Source: a virus. From it: DNA of 40,824 bases. Location of the stretch: IMG/VR virus record IMGVR_UViG_3300036851_000636, positions 1-40,824 of that record, one strand, 5' to 3'. Of the stretch, positions 5,090 through 12,672 are shown one piece after another (positions within the stretch are counted from its first letter, which is position 1; each line of letters starts with the position of its first letter). The position numbers and the translations under genes were made by a program. The notes beneath the pieces are model-generated. The model was given only the letters and a program-made list of their open reading frames with translations, did not search any database and had not been told where the DNA came from.

Positions 5090-5881
5090 GTGGCCAAGCG
5101 AGACCAGGGGAGCGCCAAGCTGCGCTCCAAGAAGCAGGAGGCATTCGCCCGCGCAGTGGCGGTGGACGGGCTCGGCATCTCCGCCGCCTACCGAGCCTCG
5201 CGTGACTGCTCGCGTATGAAGGCGACAGCGATCAATGCCAACGCCAAGCGGGAGATGAAAGCGACTCCCGTCCGACTCCGCATCGAATGGCTCAAGGCGC
5301 ACGGGCTTGCCGAGCAGGAAGGACCGGGGAGGCCGACCGCGTACCGGGATGAGTTCTGCTCGCAGGCGACGCATCTTTGCAAGCTGGGCGCCAAGGACAA
5401 GGACTTGGCCGAGTTCTTCGACGTTGACGAGAGCACTATCAACCGCTGGAAGGTTGATCACCCGGAATTTTGCGAGTCCATAAAAGAGGGCAAGATCGTC
5501 ACGGACATGGCCGTGGCTGTGAGCCTCAATAAGAGGGCGACCGGCTACGACTTCGAGGAGGAGGTGCCGATCAAGCTCAAGGAGGTGACCTACGCCGACG
5601 GCAAGAAGGTCTCCGAGATCGAGAAGATCGAGATGGTGAAGGTGCGCCGCATCCAGCCGCCCGATACGGGGGCCGCCATCTTCTGGCTCACCAACCGGCA
5701 GAAGGACAAGTGGAAGCAGCGGGTGAACAACGTGGTCACCGGCGAGGATGGCGGGGCCGTGAAGGTCGAGGACGTGACCCCGCAGCGTCCGGAGGATGGC
5801 CGCTTGGCCGAGGTCCTGTCCCGCTATGAGGCCGGCGCCCCGAGGGTGAACGGCCACGCCAACGGAGCCGCGAAGCAGTGA
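5090..5881 (+). CDS. Terminase small subunit
   Basis: A 263-residue protein beginning at GTG (5090): AKRDQGSAKLRSKKQEAFAR then VAVDGLGISAAYRASRDCSR, the N-terminal helix-turn-helix of Terminase_2-type small subunits. A second DNA-binding segment follows around residues 85-125 (GRPTAYRDEFCSQATHLCKL, DLAEFFDVDESTINRWKVDH). The C-terminal part has RIQPPDTGAAIFWLTNRQKD, the usual end of this family where it meets DNA or TerL. Small subunits recognise the pac/cos site and load TerL. The frame is open upstream to 4793, but that part overlaps the Pro-rich gene. GTG after GAGGCGG is the most likely start. Confidence 0.8.
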   Translation: MAKRDQGSAKLRSKKQEAFARAVAVDGLGISAAYRASRDCSRMKATAINANAKREMKATPVRLRIEWLKAHGLAEQEGPGRPTAYRDEFCSQATHLCKLGAKDKDLAEFFDVDESTINRWKVDHPEFCESIKEGKIVTDMAVAVSLNKRATGYDFEEEVPIKLKEVTYADGKKVSEIEKIEMVKVRRIQPPDTGAAIFWLTNRQKDKWKQRVNNVVTGEDGGAVKVEDVTPQRPEDGRLAEVLSRYEAGAPRVNGHANGAAKQ

Positions 5882-6219
5882 TGCCGAGGAACAGCGAGAC
5901 AGGCCCCAACGCCCACATCGTCTTCAAGCTCCCCGCGGAGTTCATGTCCCTGCACGGCGACACCCTCCGCGCCTGGGACTGGCGCCGGTTCCCGGTCCTG
6001 GCGCTCAAGGAGGTCCTGCCCGACATCCCGGCGCTCGATCACGTGCGCCTGGAGCTCGCCGCCTCCGGCTCTGCCCAAGTCGTGCGCCCGCTGGGCGGCG
6101 GCTCGGCCAACCGGCTGAGGCGCTACAACGACACCCTCCCCCAGTTCCCCAAGCCCACACGGGAGGAGGTGGCCGCGGTGCTGGCGGAGCGCAACAAGCC
6201 CAAGGACGAGCAGGCATGA
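5881..6219 (+). CDS. Conserved phage protein of unknown function
   Basis: A 112-residue protein whose ATG shares its first base with the TerS stop (TGATG); a GTG one codon earlier is an alternative start. It has a mixed fold: HIVFKLPAEFMSLHGDTLRA and PALDHVRLELAASGSAQVVR, then a polar tail GGGSANRLRRYNDTLPQF. I do not recognise a family. The coupling to TerS suggests co-expression with packaging genes. Confidence 0.6.
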   Translation: MPRNSETGPNAHIVFKLPAEFMSLHGDTLRAWDWRRFPVLALKEVLPDIPALDHVRLELAASGSAQVVRPLGGGSANRLRRYNDTLPQFPKPTREEVAAVLAERNKPKDEQA

Positions 6220-6410
6220 CAAGCGACGGGCCGCCCGAGTGCGAGTGCCTCAACTACGGCCGCGACAGTTCCAAGTGCCGGCTGCACTGGTATCGCGAGA
6301 TGGATGTGCGGATCGCGGCGGAGAAGGCGGCCGACATCGTGATGCAGCGGCTCGATGCGGCCAGTACGGCCGCACCCAAGCGCAAGTCCCGGAAGGACGC
6401 TCGGCAGTAG
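6216..6410 (+). CDS. Small Cys/His protein, possible zinc-binding
   Basis: A 64-residue protein starting MTSDGPPECECLNYGRDSSK. The first third carries C-x-C, then C-x2-H-x3 (CRLHWYRE), a set that could hold one zinc. The rest is a helix (EMDVRIAAEKAADIVMQRLD) and a basic tail (PKRKSRKDARQ). It overlaps the upstream gene by four bases (ATGA). The function is unknown. Confidence 0.6.
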   Translation: MTSDGPPECECLNYGRDSSKCRLHWYREMDVRIAAEKAADIVMQRLDAASTAAPKRKSRKDARQ

Positions 6411-6412
6411 CG

Positions 6413-6652
6413 ATGCGCGACCTCACCATCGAGGAAGCCGCCATGGCCTTGTGGGTGATGCGCTTCGGCTCGCATGCAGCCGCCGGCAGGCAGCGGTCGC
6501 AGGGCGAGGTCGAGCAGGGCTTCGACCCCAAGTGGCTGATCCCCACCCCTGACGGGCGCTTCGCGCAGCCCAAGCCGGAGGAGGTGGCTGTGCTCGACAC
6601 CCCGGCCGCACGCGACGAGCGCATCGCCGCACGACAGAGAATCGAGACGTAA
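6413..6652 (+). CDS. Small protein of unknown function
   Basis: A 79-residue protein, MRDLTIEEAAMALWVMRFGS followed by a loop-rich part with FDPKWLIPTPDGRFAQPKPE and a helical end (RDERIAARQRIET). The start lies two bases after the previous stop. There is no family match that I can see. Its codon use matches neighbouring phage genes, and the tight spacing supports a real gene. Confidence 0.55.
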   Translation: MRDLTIEEAAMALWVMRFGSHAAAGRQRSQGEVEQGFDPKWLIPTPDGRFAQPKPEEVAVLDTPAARDERIAARQRIET

Positions 6653-6660
6653 GGAACCCC

Positions 6661-6933
6661 ATGTCCCAACTGCCCCACCTCTACCGCAGCATGATTGCCA
6701 CCCTCTACGAGGCCGGCGGAGCGGCCAAGAAGCAATTGGACGGGCGGCTCAAGGTGCCGTCCACCATGAAATCCGCAGAGCATCTCCTCGTCGGCAGCGC
6801 CAACGACTGGCTGGGCGTAGCAGAGCGCGGGATGATCGCCGGCAACGGGGAGCACTTCGTGCTCACCGAGGCCGGTCGCGCCGAGGCGGAGGCCATCGTT
6901 GCCGGTCGCACCAGGACGGCGGCAGGGTTCTGA
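6661..6933 (+). CDS. Small protein with a winged-helix-like end
   Basis: A 90-residue protein preceded by AAGGA at good spacing. The C-terminal half reads like the wing and last helix of a winged-helix domain (WLGVAERGMIAGNGEHFVLT, EAGRAEAEAIVAG). The N-terminal half is helical (LYRSMIATLYEAGGAAKKQL). It may bind DNA, but the family is not identified. Confidence 0.55.
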   Translation: MSQLPHLYRSMIATLYEAGGAAKKQLDGRLKVPSTMKSAEHLLVGSANDWLGVAERGMIAGNGEHFVLTEAGRAEAEAIVAGRTRTAAGF

Positions 6934-6976
6934 CCCCCAGCGGTCCGACAAGGGTTGCGACGAGGGAGGCCGTGCG

Positions 6977-7180
6977 GTGTCGATGGACCGCATCTCCTGC
7001 AGCACCGGCAAGGTCGGCCATGAGACGCGCGGCCAGGCCATGACGGTGCTCAAGCGCGTCCTGCGCTCCGCCAAGAAGAGGAAGCCCGAGGGCCTGGAGG
7101 CCTACCGCTGCAAGCGGTGCGGGCTCTGGCACATCGGCAATTCGGGCATGAAGCCCCGCAAGGCGTTCCGGTCGCACTAG
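6977..7180 (+). CDS. Small zinc-finger-like protein (CxxC...WH)
   Basis: A 67-residue protein starting at GTG (6977) seven bases after GGGAGG; the ATG two codons later is an alternative. CSTGKVGHETRGQAMTVLKR, then AYRCKRCGLWHIGNS, matches a widespread class of short phage and bacterial proteins with C..K..(A/T).. helix..YRC..C..WH. The C-x2-C-x2-W-H cluster probably binds zinc together with the N-terminal Cys. These proteins have no assigned role. It sits just upstream of TerL. Confidence 0.65.
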   Translation: MSMDRISCSTGKVGHETRGQAMTVLKRVLRSAKKRKPEGLEAYRCKRCGLWHIGNSGMKPRKAFRSH

Positions 7181-7219
7181 CCCGCGCGCGCCACCGCAAC
7201 CACATCCGCTTGAGGTTCC

Positions 7220-8944
7220 ATGTCACGCCCGTTGCGCGGCGAGCGCTACCTTGCCAAGGGCGCCCGCCCCGAGATTGTTCGCTACATCACCAATCTGATC
7301 TGGTTCTCGTTCGAGAGGGCCCAGCACTTCTACCGCGAGGTCGTTCCCGCCATGAACGGCGCCGAGATGGCGCTGCTGGGGTGCAATGACCGCTTTTTCC
7401 TGCTGACGGGGCTGTGCAACCGCCGCGACATGATCCACCCGTGGCTCTATGAGCGCTGCAGGGAGGTCGAGCTGAACCCCGACGGCCACCTGGACCTGTG
7501 GGCCCGCGCCCATGGAAAATCGTCCATCATCACGTTCGCCGGCGTCATCCAGGAGATCCTCTGCGACCCCGAGGTCCGCATCTGCATCTTCTCCAACACC
7601 AAGGACATGGCGCAGCCGTTCGTCTCTCAGGTGAAGGAGGAGTTGGAGGGCAACGACCTCCTGATCGGGCTCTATCCCGACGTGCTGTGGAAGGACGGCA
7701 AGGAGCGCAAGCAGGCTCGCTCCTGGGCGGTCGGGGAAGGCATCACCGTCAAGCGCCAGGGCAACCCGCGCGAGGCCACGCTGGAAGGCCACGGCCTGAT
7801 CGAGGCGCTGCCGACCGGCAAGCACTTCAACCTGCTCGTCTACGACGACGTGATCAACGAGCGCACCGTCACCAACCCCGAGCAGGTCAAGAAGGCCATC
7901 GAGCGTACGCAGCTCTCCTTCAACCTCGGCGTCGGCGACGGCACGCGCAAGTGGTTCATCGGCACGCGCTACCATTACGGAGACCCATACGCCTATCTGC
8001 TGGACCCGGCGCGCGCCATCGTCATCCCGCGCGTGTACACGGCCACCGACGACGATACGCTCAACGGCAACCCGGTGTTCGTCTCGCCCGAGACCTGGGC
8101 GCAGGTGAAGCGCGAGCAGCGTGCCACGGTGTCGGCCCAGTACATGCAGAACCCGATGGCCGGCGAGGAGAACACCTTCCTCCCCAAGTGGCTCCGATCC
8201 TACTACGTCCGCCCCTCCATGATGAACGTCTACATCATGGGCGACCCGAGCCACGGCCACAACAAGACCTCCGACCGCACGGCCATCGCCGTGATCGGCA
8301 TCGACACGCTGGGCAACAAGTACCTCCTGGACGGCTTCTGCCACAGGATGGCGCTCTCCGAGCGCTGGGAGCGCCTGCGCGACCTCTACAAGCGCTGGTC
8401 GAACATGATCGGCGTGCAGATGGTCAAGGTGGCCTGGGAGAGGTACGGCATGCAGTCGGACCTCGACTACTTCACCGAGCGCCAGCGGGTGGAGAAGGTC
8501 TACTTCGGCATCGAGGAAGTGAACTGGACCGGCGAGCGGGGCGGGGAATCGAAGAAGAAGCGCGTCGGCCGGCTGGAGCCGGACTTCCGCGGCGAGTCGT
8601 TCTTCGTGCCCTGGAAGGTGTCGCATCCAGCGCTGGGCGTCGCCCGCTGGCAGATCAAGGAAGGGTCCGACGAGATCGCCTACGAGGCCGTGCGCGGTCC
8701 CCATGCCGAGGAGCGCAGATGCAAGGCGAACAGTGAGCACTACCGCATCATGGACCCTATCCGCAGGGTCGATGAGGACGGCAACATCTACGATCTTACC
8801 CGTGTATTCTTCGAGGAATTCTGCCTCTTTCCTTTTGCACCCCACGACGATCTGATAGACGCGGTGAGCCGGATCTACGATATGGACCCGCAACCGCCTA
8901 TGTCGTTCGAAGCGCCGCCGGTGCCGGACTACCCGGATAGCTGA
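7220..8944 (+). CDS. Terminase large subunit (TerL)
   Basis: A 574-residue packaging motor. The ATPase P-loop is at about 95-102 (ARAHGKSS, a variant Walker A of the kind found in TerL), with Walker B at 204-211 (NLLVYDDVI). The C-terminal RNase-H-like nuclease follows: first acidic residue D342 in YIMGDPSHGHNKTSDRT, and the last acidic cluster HDDLIDAVSRI with D543, D544 and D547. TerL cuts concatemeric DNA and pumps it through the portal. The length is normal for the family. The nuclease half looks like the Terminase_6C type used by many podoviruses. Confidence 0.93.
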   Translation: MSRPLRGERYLAKGARPEIVRYITNLIWFSFERAQHFYREVVPAMNGAEMALLGCNDRFFLLTGLCNRRDMIHPWLYERCREVELNPDGHLDLWARAHGKSSIITFAGVIQEILCDPEVRICIFSNTKDMAQPFVSQVKEELEGNDLLIGLYPDVLWKDGKERKQARSWAVGEGITVKRQGNPREATLEGHGLIEALPTGKHFNLLVYDDVINERTVTNPEQVKKAIERTQLSFNLGVGDGTRKWFIGTRYHYGDPYAYLLDPARAIVIPRVYTATDDDTLNGNPVFVSPETWAQVKREQRATVSAQYMQNPMAGEENTFLPKWLRSYYVRPSMMNVYIMGDPSHGHNKTSDRTAIAVIGIDTLGNKYLLDGFCHRMALSERWERLRDLYKRWSNMIGVQMVKVAWERYGMQSDLDYFTERQRVEKVYFGIEEVNWTGERGGESKKKRVGRLEPDFRGESFFVPWKVSHPALGVARWQIKEGSDEIAYEAVRGPHAEERRCKANSEHYRIMDPIRRVDEDGNIYDLTRVFFEEFCLFPFAPHDDLIDAVSRIYDMDPQPPMSFEAPPVPDYPDS

Positions 8945-8993
8945 GGCCGGCCGTGCCGTTCGAGACCGTGGAGGTGCTGGACTATGTCGACTC

Positions 8994-9248
8994 GTGAGCG
9001 CCATGTGTGACTGCGAGTTCACCCCAGACCCCGACGAGCCCGGCGAGGAGCCGTGGCACTACTTGCGCACGTGCCCGCAACCCGAGTGCGGGAAGGAGTG
9101 GTGGGGGCTGCACTGCCCGCATGATGGGGTGCAGGCATTGTGCCCGCATTGTCACCACATGCCCAAGCCGGCGAGCTACGCCATCGAGCAGCTGGAGAAG
9201 CTGGTTCCGCCGGAGTGGCGGATTACCCGTGGGGGACGCACGATTTGA
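8994..9248 (+). CDS. Small zinc-ribbon-like protein
   Basis: An 84-residue protein from GTG (8994; an ATG three codons later is possible). It has nine cysteines in CDCEF, TCPQPECGKEWWGLHCPHDG and LCPHCHHMP, which form two or more CxxC-type knuckles typical of zinc ribbons. A short helical end follows (YAIEQLEKLVPPEW). Its stop overlaps the TTG start of the next gene. It could bind nucleic acid or protein in packaging; no function is assigned. Confidence 0.6.
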   Translation: MSAMCDCEFTPDPDEPGEEPWHYLRTCPQPECGKEWWGLHCPHDGVQALCPHCHHMPKPASYAIEQLEKLVPPEWRITRGGRTI

Positions 9249-9619
9249 CCCGCACCACCTACACCTACGCCGGCCTGGAAGTCTCCGCCGAGGCCTACGA
9301 CGAGATCGCCGGCAAGCTCAAGGCAGCCGGGTACGGTCACGCGTTCATGCCGGATGGGGCGATCGACATGCACGGGATCGGGCTGATGAAGCCGCTGCCG
9401 CCAGCAGCGCGCCCCGAGGATGAGGTGCACGCCATCTTGCCAGACGGGTACGCGCAACGCGGGCTGCCGCAGGTGACCGTCATACCGAACCCGTTGGGCG
9501 AGGATGCGTCCAGCGAGCGCCAAGCCACGGTCGAGCGGGTGGAGCGCCTTGCTGAGGGAATAGACACCGGCGGCGGTATCGACCGCGAGACGCAGCCCCT
9601 TTGGAAGGGACCCCGATGA
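9245..9619 (+). CDS. Protein of unknown function with TTG start
   Basis: A 124-residue protein if it starts at TTG (9245), which overlaps the previous stop (TTGA). It reads TRTTYTYAGLEVSAEAYDEI then AGKLKAAGYGHAFMPDGAID, a plausible small alpha/beta domain. A second part has EDEVHAILPDGYAQRGLPQV and a disordered end. The frame is open further upstream but would overlap the zinc-ribbon gene fully. No family is recognised. Confidence 0.55.
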   Translation: MTRTTYTYAGLEVSAEAYDEIAGKLKAAGYGHAFMPDGAIDMHGIGLMKPLPPAARPEDEVHAILPDGYAQRGLPQVTVIPNPLGEDASSERQATVERVERLAEGIDTGGGIDRETQPLWKGPR

Positions 9620-10848
9620 CCAAAGACGACAGCCTCGCCCTGGCCGACAAGGTTCTGGCCCTCATCAACTCCTCTCCGAGGACGCCATCGAGGGAGGAGA
9701 TTGCGGGGCTGCTGGGACCGGATGTGTGCTCGTGGGAGACGCCGGCCGGGTCGGGCAGTCTCCGTGTTGGCGAGACGGCGCCGTGCGGCTGCAGTCTGGT
9801 TGAACGGACCGTCCACCGTGGCGGAGGCGGGAAGCCGGGAGAGACCTTCAAGCGCATCGAGTGGGAGAAGGCGACGGCCGAGGCGCGTGCGCTGTCCGGT
9901 CAAGTGTGGCATCAGGGTATGGCGCGCCCGGCGCCAGCGCCCTCGCCACCGGTGGACGAATTGGCCGTCTCGATCCTCACCGACTGCGGCGGTGTCTACA
10001 TCATGGGCGCGGTCTATGGTTTTGAGCCCACCGAGCAGTCCGCCGAACTGGTGCAGAAGTTTCTGTCCGAGCTGTTCAAGGGTATCGCGCAGGTAGGGGT
10101 GGCGGGGCCGAACGCGGCCGCAACTGAACCTGTCTGCGGGAAGACAGTTCCGCGGGCGGTGGCGGATGCGACGCTCAAGGCGCGCGCTCACCTCATTCTG
10201 CCCGAGGATGCCTGGAAGCCCGGCCCCTGGACCCCGGCCCCGTTTGCGGACGCCGGCCGTATGAAGCCGCGCGCCTTCCGCTACGATCTCCCCGGCGCGT
10301 TCGTGTGGAAGTACCGCGACATCCTCAACGACGAGTACCTCGCCCCGAAGGTGAAGGCCGGCGAGACGTTCCTCTTCCATGTTGGCGATCCCGCCCCAGG
10401 GACCGATCATCGTGGCCCTGTGCGTCCGGTCGTGAGACTCAAGGTCACCTCCGAGTCGGGGGGCTTCCTGCTGCTGTCCCCGGCCGATGACGAGGCCTCT
10501 CGCCTTGTTGCCGCGGAGGTGGAAGCCATCACGCTGCGGTCGCGGGATGCCGACCCCTGGAGCTTCCGCCCCTGGCACGACCCGACCCACAAGACGCGCC
10601 CCGTCTGCGATCTCCCGGCCGGGTTCCTGCAGGCGTATGGGCACTGCATCGATGCGTGGCTCGGGTCGTGCCCGGCGCCAGGAGATGGCCTGCGCATCAA
10701 CCTTGCGAGCCGCGAGCCGACGGTGGTGGATTTGTCCCTCACCATCGACGCTCAAGGCGTCACGGGCCTGGCGCCAGCGTCGACCTTGGATCGCAAGCTG
10801 ATCCAGGAGCACGCCGAGGACATCGGCAAGCCCATCCTCTTGGAGTAG
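9616..10848 (+). CDS. Protein of unknown function (410 residues)
   Basis: It starts at ATG 9616 overlapping the previous stop (ATGA) with GGAAGGGA upstream. The N-terminal part is short and helical (DDSLALADKVLALINSSP). The middle has a helical stretch (DELAVSILTDCGGVYIMGAV, ELVQKFLSELFKGIAQVG). The C-terminal half is beta-rich (RPVVRLKVTSESGGFLLLSP, RINLASREPTVVDLSLTIDA). Scattered cysteines are not in an obvious metal site. No family is recognised. It is the longest non-terminase gene of this block and follows TerL at a distance of about 0.7 kb. Confidence 0.6.
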   Translation: MTKDDSLALADKVLALINSSPRTPSREEIAGLLGPDVCSWETPAGSGSLRVGETAPCGCSLVERTVHRGGGGKPGETFKRIEWEKATAEARALSGQVWHQGMARPAPAPSPPVDELAVSILTDCGGVYIMGAVYGFEPTEQSAELVQKFLSELFKGIAQVGVAGPNAAATEPVCGKTVPRAVADATLKARAHLILPEDAWKPGPWTPAPFADAGRMKPRAFRYDLPGAFVWKYRDILNDEYLAPKVKAGETFLFHVGDPAPGTDHRGPVRPVVRLKVTSESGGFLLLSPADDEASRLVAAEVEAITLRSRDADPWSFRPWHDPTHKTRPVCDLPAGFLQAYGHCIDAWLGSCPAPGDGLRINLASREPTVVDLSLTIDAQGVTGLAPASTLDRKLIQEHAEDIGKPILLE

Positions 10849-10853
10849 GCCCC

Positions 10854-11057
10854 ATGGCTGGCCGCGTCCGCACTCTCCTCGACCTCGTGATCCAGGCCGA
10901 CCCCGACTACGTGCGGGAGAGGAACTACGTCACCGAGTACGAGGTGTCTGCCCCTGGCCGGCGCCCGACAGGACGTGCAGGGGAGTACATCGACGAGTCG
11001 GGGCGGCGGGTGTTCAAGGCGTACGAGCCGCAGCGGGGGGCGTATTCGGATGACTGA
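10854..11057 (+). CDS. Small protein of unknown function
   Basis: A 67-residue protein MAGRVRTLLDLVIQADPDYV followed by ERNYVTEYEVSAPGRRPTGR and a Gly/Tyr-rich end (RRVFKAYEPQRGAYSDD). It overlaps the next gene by eight bases. Start and spacing are good but no family is recognised. Confidence 0.55.
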   Translation: MAGRVRTLLDLVIQADPDYVRERNYVTEYEVSAPGRRPTGRAGEYIDESGRRVFKAYEPQRGAYSDD

Positions 11058-11316
11058 GCGCGGCAGCCCGCTTCGGCGCGCCCTGGTGCGCAAGCACTTC
11101 GCCATCACAACCGCGGCTCTGTCCACCGCGCCATCGGCCCCACCCGCCGATCATCCGCCGCTCGGGTTCGGCCAATGGTGCAGGCTCTACAGCGGCGGCC
11201 CGGCTATGCTCGTGGTTGACGTGGAGCCCGAACACGTGACCGCAGCGTGGGGGCCTGGGGAGACGGACGAGTATCGCTTCCCGCGTGCGTGTGTGAGGCG
11301 GTGCGCTCAGCCATGA
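11050..11316 (+). CDS. DUF2158-like small protein
   Basis: An 88-residue protein. GFGQWCRLYSGGPAMLVVDV then VTAAWGPGETDEYRFPRACV follows the DUF2158 (YodC) pattern: a beta strand with a basic residue before SGGPxM, a short valine-rich strand, a C/A-x-W strand and a closing F-x-x-x-x-(L/V). The family is small and beta-barrel-like, and its function is unknown. The first 30 residues are extra. The stop overlaps the next start by four bases. Confidence 0.58.
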   Translation: MTERGSPLRRALVRKHFAITTAALSTAPSAPPADHPPLGFGQWCRLYSGGPAMLVVDVEPEHVTAAWGPGETDEYRFPRACVRRCAQP

Positions 11317-11600
11317 TCGGCAAGCAACCTGCGCGCGGTTCTGATCGCGTCGTGATCCGCGCCGCCAGGGACGACGGCGTTACCCGCGTGCGGCTGGCGT
11401 ATTTGGCCCACCTGATGGGCGACAACTTCAAGCACGTCGATATCGAGCTTGTGCCGCCTAAGGTTGAGCCCAGCCTCGACGAGGAGGATGGCCGAGCCCG
11501 GTTTGGGTGGAGCCTCGGCGGCGAGAAGGGGATGCGCTACTGGGTCCGCGACCGTGTCCGCGTGCCGCGTGGCTGCTACCCCATGAGATGCCACCCATGA
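11313..11600 (+). CDS. Small protein of unknown function
   Basis: A 95-residue protein starting MIGKQPARGSDRVVIRAARD. It has strand-like segments (RVVIRAARDDGVTRVRLAYL, KHVDIELVPPKV, GMRYWVRDRVRVPRGCYPM). It overlaps both neighbours by ATGA junctions, which supports translation as part of the coupled series 11050-11908. No family is recognised. Confidence 0.52.
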   Translation: MIGKQPARGSDRVVIRAARDDGVTRVRLAYLAHLMGDNFKHVDIELVPPKVEPSLDEEDGRARFGWSLGGEKGMRYWVRDRVRVPRGCYPMRCHP

Positions 11601-11908
11601 GCGAGATCGACCGCCGCACGTTCCTGACCGGCGCTGCGGCCGTCAGCGTCGGCGGCCCGGCGGCGTTGGCACCGTGCGCGGATGCCACTCTCACCGCAGC
11701 TCCTGCACGCTTCTACGAGCAGAGCATCGCCGATCTCATCGTCGAGTATCTGCATCCAGGCCCTGGGTATCTGATTCAGCTCACCCCCAAGCAGCGCTGG
11801 AAGATGCGCTACCGCGAGGAGCGCATGGCCCGGAAGGGCCGCAAGGACCCGGTGATGGAGAGCCGGGTTGGGACTTGGCAAGGCGTTCGGTTCATCGAGG
11901 AGGGGTAA
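11597..11908 (+). CDS. Small protein with a twin-arginine (Tat) signal-like N-terminus
   Basis: A 103-residue protein beginning MSEIDRRTFLTGAAAVSVGG. The RRTFL motif plus a mildly hydrophobic stretch (LTGAAAVSVGGPAALAP) and a possible A-x-A cleavage site near residues 27-30 look like a Tat signal peptide. The mature part is basic and helical (QLTPKQRWKMRYREERMARK). Tat export of a phage protein of this size would be unusual, so a chance match is possible. The ATGA overlap with the upstream gene is clear. Confidence 0.55.
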   Translation: MSEIDRRTFLTGAAAVSVGGPAALAPCADATLTAAPARFYEQSIADLIVEYLHPGPGYLIQLTPKQRWKMRYREERMARKGRKDPVMESRVGTWQGVRFIEEG

Positions 11909-11913
11909 GACCC

Positions 11914-12102
11914 GTGCGGTTGATGCGCGAGCCCGACATCCCTGCCGCGGTCCGCGCCGTTCTGGCTAGCCATCCCCACGAGAAGGCCATCGACCGACTG
12001 GTCGGCGCGGTGATGGCGCAGACGCACGGCACGGCCAACCCGACTGCCGTCCGCGCCGAGATTGCCCGGCAGATTGCCGCCCGTTCACAAGGCAAGACCT
12101 GA
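11914..12102 (+). CDS. Small helical protein resembling the GatB/YqeY tail domain
   Basis: A 62-residue protein from GTG (11914), downstream of AGGAGG; the ATG three codons later is possible. KAIDRLVGAVMAQTHGTANP followed by TAVRAEIARQIAAR matches the last helices of the GatB/YqeY tail domain, whose consensus ends GxVMxxTxGxANPxxVxxxL. In GatB that domain contacts tRNA during amidation. Here only the tail is present without a catalytic part. A tRNA-like element lies about 500 bases downstream. The match is by eye and short. Confidence 0.55.
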   Translation: MRLMREPDIPAAVRAVLASHPHEKAIDRLVGAVMAQTHGTANPTAVRAEIARQIAARSQGKT

Positions 12103-12536
12103 TGCCCCTCGCCCCTGAAACCCAAGCCGCCATCCCCGCCTGGAACCTGCGCAAGCAGGCCCAGTGGGAGCGCATCGCCTCGGCAATGCCGGGGCTGCAG
12201 CTCGTCACCTCGGGCGAGAAGGGCTCCAGCTACATGCTGGTGTGCTCGCAGACCCGAGGCCCTGATTTCGACCACGATGGCGCGCCCGGCTTCTACGAGG
12301 GCGTCGTGTTCGGCCGCCTCCCCCAGGTGATCGTCGAGCACAAGAAGGGACGGGCAGGGCAGCGCATCTCGGTGCCGGTGCCGGAGCACAAGAAGCCCAT
12401 CGAGAAGCGGGCCATCGATCTGAGGGATGGCGCCATCGACGAGATCGTCGAGGGCTGGAAGGCGGGTCGGAGCGCGCTGGAGCTGCCCTTCGTGCTTGCC
12501 GTGTGGGGCAGGGACGGGAAGATGAGGGCGCGGTAG
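12102..12536 (+). CDS. Protein of unknown function (144 residues)
   Basis: The ATG shares a base with the previous stop (TGATG). The N-terminal part has WNLRKQAQWERIASAMPGLQ. A beta-rich middle follows (SSYMLVCSQTRGPDFDHDGA, GVVFGRLPQVIVEHKKGRAG), then a helix (DLRDGAIDEIVEGWKAGR) and a short end. It is the last gene of the packed packaging block. I do not recognise a family. Confidence 0.57.
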   Translation: MPLAPETQAAIPAWNLRKQAQWERIASAMPGLQLVTSGEKGSSYMLVCSQTRGPDFDHDGAPGFYEGVVFGRLPQVIVEHKKGRAGQRISVPVPEHKKPIEKRAIDLRDGAIDEIVEGWKAGRSALELPFVLAVWGRDGKMRAR

Positions 12537-12598
12537 GCGGGCGCTGCGAGCCCAGCCCCTGCATCGCTCACCGCGAAGCGGTTGCACGCCTCACAGCT

Positions 12599-12669
12599 AC
12601 TAGAGATCGGCATCGAACCGACAGGCACCGGGTGCAACCCCGATCGCGTTTCCACGTCGCAGCACCTGC
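12599..12669 (-). tRNA. tRNA-like element, degenerate or non-canonical
   Basis: On the - strand there is a textbook T-arm (GTCGG, TTCGATG, CCGAT), a D-arm-like GCG/CGC with loop ACGTGGAAA, and an arm ATCGG/CCGGT with an 8-base loop containing TTGCA. The acceptor strands GCAGGTG and CTCTAGT pair at only five of seven positions and no CCA follows. An alternative class-II fold uses GCCGGAG (12682-12676) as the 5' acceptor (6/7 pairs) with T8-A9 after it and treats the ATCGGG/CCCGGT stem as a long variable arm. Neither fold is clean, so this may be a decayed tRNA or a tRNA-derived site. Confidence 0.28.
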
Positions 12670-12672
12670 AAT

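Noticed and set aside
8952-8993. A 14-codon frame from GTG 8952 that ends at the start of the zinc-ribbon gene
   Set aside because: It is too short to support as a gene. It could act as a coupling peptide, but nothing in the sequence shows it.
7223-9022. An antisense open frame of about 600 codons opposite TerL
   Set aside because: It is a codon-bias shadow of TerL, whose ATPase and nuclease motifs are clear.
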